A stretch of DNA of 64,000 nt from Utricularia gibba (lineage: Eukaryota > Streptophyta > Magnoliopsida > Lamiales > Lentibulariaceae). Positions within the stretch are counted from its first letter, which is position 1. Each line of letters opens with the position of its first letter. The translations under genes and the position numbers were made by a program. Below are positions 63,031 to 64,000 of the stretch, piece after piece. Where the stretch lies: NCBI GenBank assembly GCA_002189035.1, contig NEEC01000002.1, positions 2,170,001-2,234,000 of the forward strand. The letters run 5' to 3'. The notes beneath the pieces were generated by a model. That model saw nothing but the letters and a program-made list of their open reading frames with translations, searched no databases and was not told the origin of the DNA.

Positions 63031-63342
63031 ATGGAGAAGATAGGAAACCTGACATCAGAACCGGGGATCGTGATCTTCAGCAAGAGCACTTGCTGCCTCG
63101 GCTACACCGTCGAGATACTCATCAAGGAACTCGGGGTCAACCCCACCGTCCACGAAATCGACAGCTTTCCCGACGGGAAGGTGATCGAGAAGGCCCTCTC
63201 AAAAATGAACTCCGGCAGCCCGGTCCCCGCGGTTTTCATCGACGGCAAGTTTATTGGATCGACCAACGAGGTTATGTCTCTCCATCTCAGCGGGGAACTC
63301 CTTCCGCTTCTCAGGCCGCACCAGCATCACGACCTCCCTTGA
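63031..63342 (+). CDS. CC-type glutaredoxin (ROXY-like)
   Basis: Thiol oxidoreductase class found only in land plants, which acts with TGA bZIP factors. Single exon, 103 residues, ATG 63031 (MEKIGNLTSEPGIVIFSK). The active site is TCCLGYTVE (residues about 19-27), that is CCLG instead of the commoner CCMC or CCMS. Following motifs are VNPTVHEIDSFPDGKVIEKA, PVPAVFIDGKFIGSTNEVMS (TVP-loop region) and LHLSGELLPLLRP. The usual C-terminal ALWL tail, needed for TGA interaction, is absent (the protein ends PHQHHDLP). So it may not act in the flower-type pathway. It is part of a block that also has GSTF and MTPC1. Confidence 0.92.
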   Translation: MEKIGNLTSEPGIVIFSKSTCCLGYTVEILIKELGVNPTVHEIDSFPDGKVIEKALSKMNSGSPVPAVFIDGKFIGSTNEVMSLHLSGELLPLLRPHQHHDLP

Positions 63343-64000
63343 CAGAAACAACAAGCCACTGTTATCTCCCACCAATAAGCTCCGTTTTCCCCTTCTTTTA
63401 GTCGCCGGTTATCGTTTCTCTGTTACGCCGTAGTCTCGGGTCTTCATCTCTTCCGCATCATCGCTTGCTCTGTAGTTTCCAAATTCAGCAGTCCCAGGTT
63501 TTGTGTTTGAATTCCATGCATCAAAACTTATCAAATCCATTGAATTACTGGAATCTTAACCTACATTTTAATATAAATAAAAATAAATGTAAATGAAGCC
63601 CCTTTACTGCATGCCACAACCTAAAGAATCATATAATCGAAAGATATTTTTTAGATTTGATTCAATAGTTCGGAATTGAATCCAACAAAACAGATTCTTG
63701 ATATTTCAATAATATATAAAGAATCATATGTTTTAAAATATGAAATGATTCAAATCGAATCTGTGAATATTTGGATTCGATTTCGTAATTGTATTTAAAA
63801 AAATTAAATTTAGTTTATTATTATTTTAATTTTTTATTATATTTATAATAAATTTAAATTTATTTAACTCGTCATGAAATAAAAATTAATATAAAATCAT
63901 GAATAAATTAACATATTAAATTCGATTTCCGTGGATTATTGAAATCACCATATTACCCCTTCTTCCGATGCTGTACCATTATTGGGCTTATGGGAAGGGC
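63343..64000. other. Glutaredoxin downstream region
   Basis: 3' UTR to about 63500, then an AT-rich tract with TTCGGATT- and AATCGAA-type words similar to those at 3460-3670. No gene up to the window end. Confidence 0.6.

Overview
The window is nuclear DNA of a flowering plant, most probably a eudicot. Nearly every gene has spliceosomal GT-AG introns. The families include plant-specific ones: a CIPK kinase, remorin, a DIVARICATA-like MYB, Di19, EXORDIUM-like, pectinesterase and its inhibitor, HIPP, a phi-class GST, a CC-type glutaredoxin and a PLS-type PPR. Gene space is compact, with about 30 genes in 64 kb, mostly short introns and AT-rich spacers. I see no transposon with recognisable termini, no rRNA or tRNA gene and no CRISPR array. 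The species cannot be named from the sequence alone.

Layout. 1-10 kb: SCC4/MAU2 cohesin loader (5' end outside the window), an intronless CIPK, a broken small reading frame, an FMC1-type LYR protein, a DUF3741 protein and myo-inositol kinase. 10-27 kb: a chloroplast-type TPR protein, a membrane-anchored methyltransferase, a SHAQKYF MYB, a long acidic membrane protein with four frame breaks, and a chloroplast FtsH7/9 protease. 27-33 kb: remorin, ADF, RPL36 and a lesion-bearing asparaginyl-tRNA synthetase. 33-45 kb: EXORDIUM-like, PMEI, Jagunal homologue, Di19, a DUF789 protein and pectinesterase. 45-64 kb: RPL18, RPL22, SmD2, UDP-xylose synthase, HIPP, dephospho-CoA kinase, PPR, GSTF, metal tolerance protein C1 and a CC-type glutaredoxin.

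The genes do not form one pathway. They are a typical mix of housekeeping genes (translation, splicing, CoA, cohesin), cell-wall genes (UXS, PME, PMEI, EXL) and stress or signalling genes (CIPK, Di19, GSTF, GRX, HIPP). Gene neighbourhoods resemble conserved angiosperm blocks: EXL-PMEI-Jagunal-PME and SmD2-UXS-GSTF-MTPC1-GRX recall two Arabidopsis regions.

The most striking global signal is about thirteen single-base frame breaks in otherwise well-conserved genes. All are in the deletion direction and most lie in short homopolymer runs. This looks like under-called homopolymers in the assembly rather than mass pseudogenisation. The asparaginyl-tRNA synthetase is different: it carries two in-frame nonsense codons, a one-base insertion and a lost splice donor, so it may be a real young pseudogene. 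I did not find a convincing previously undescribed biological system.
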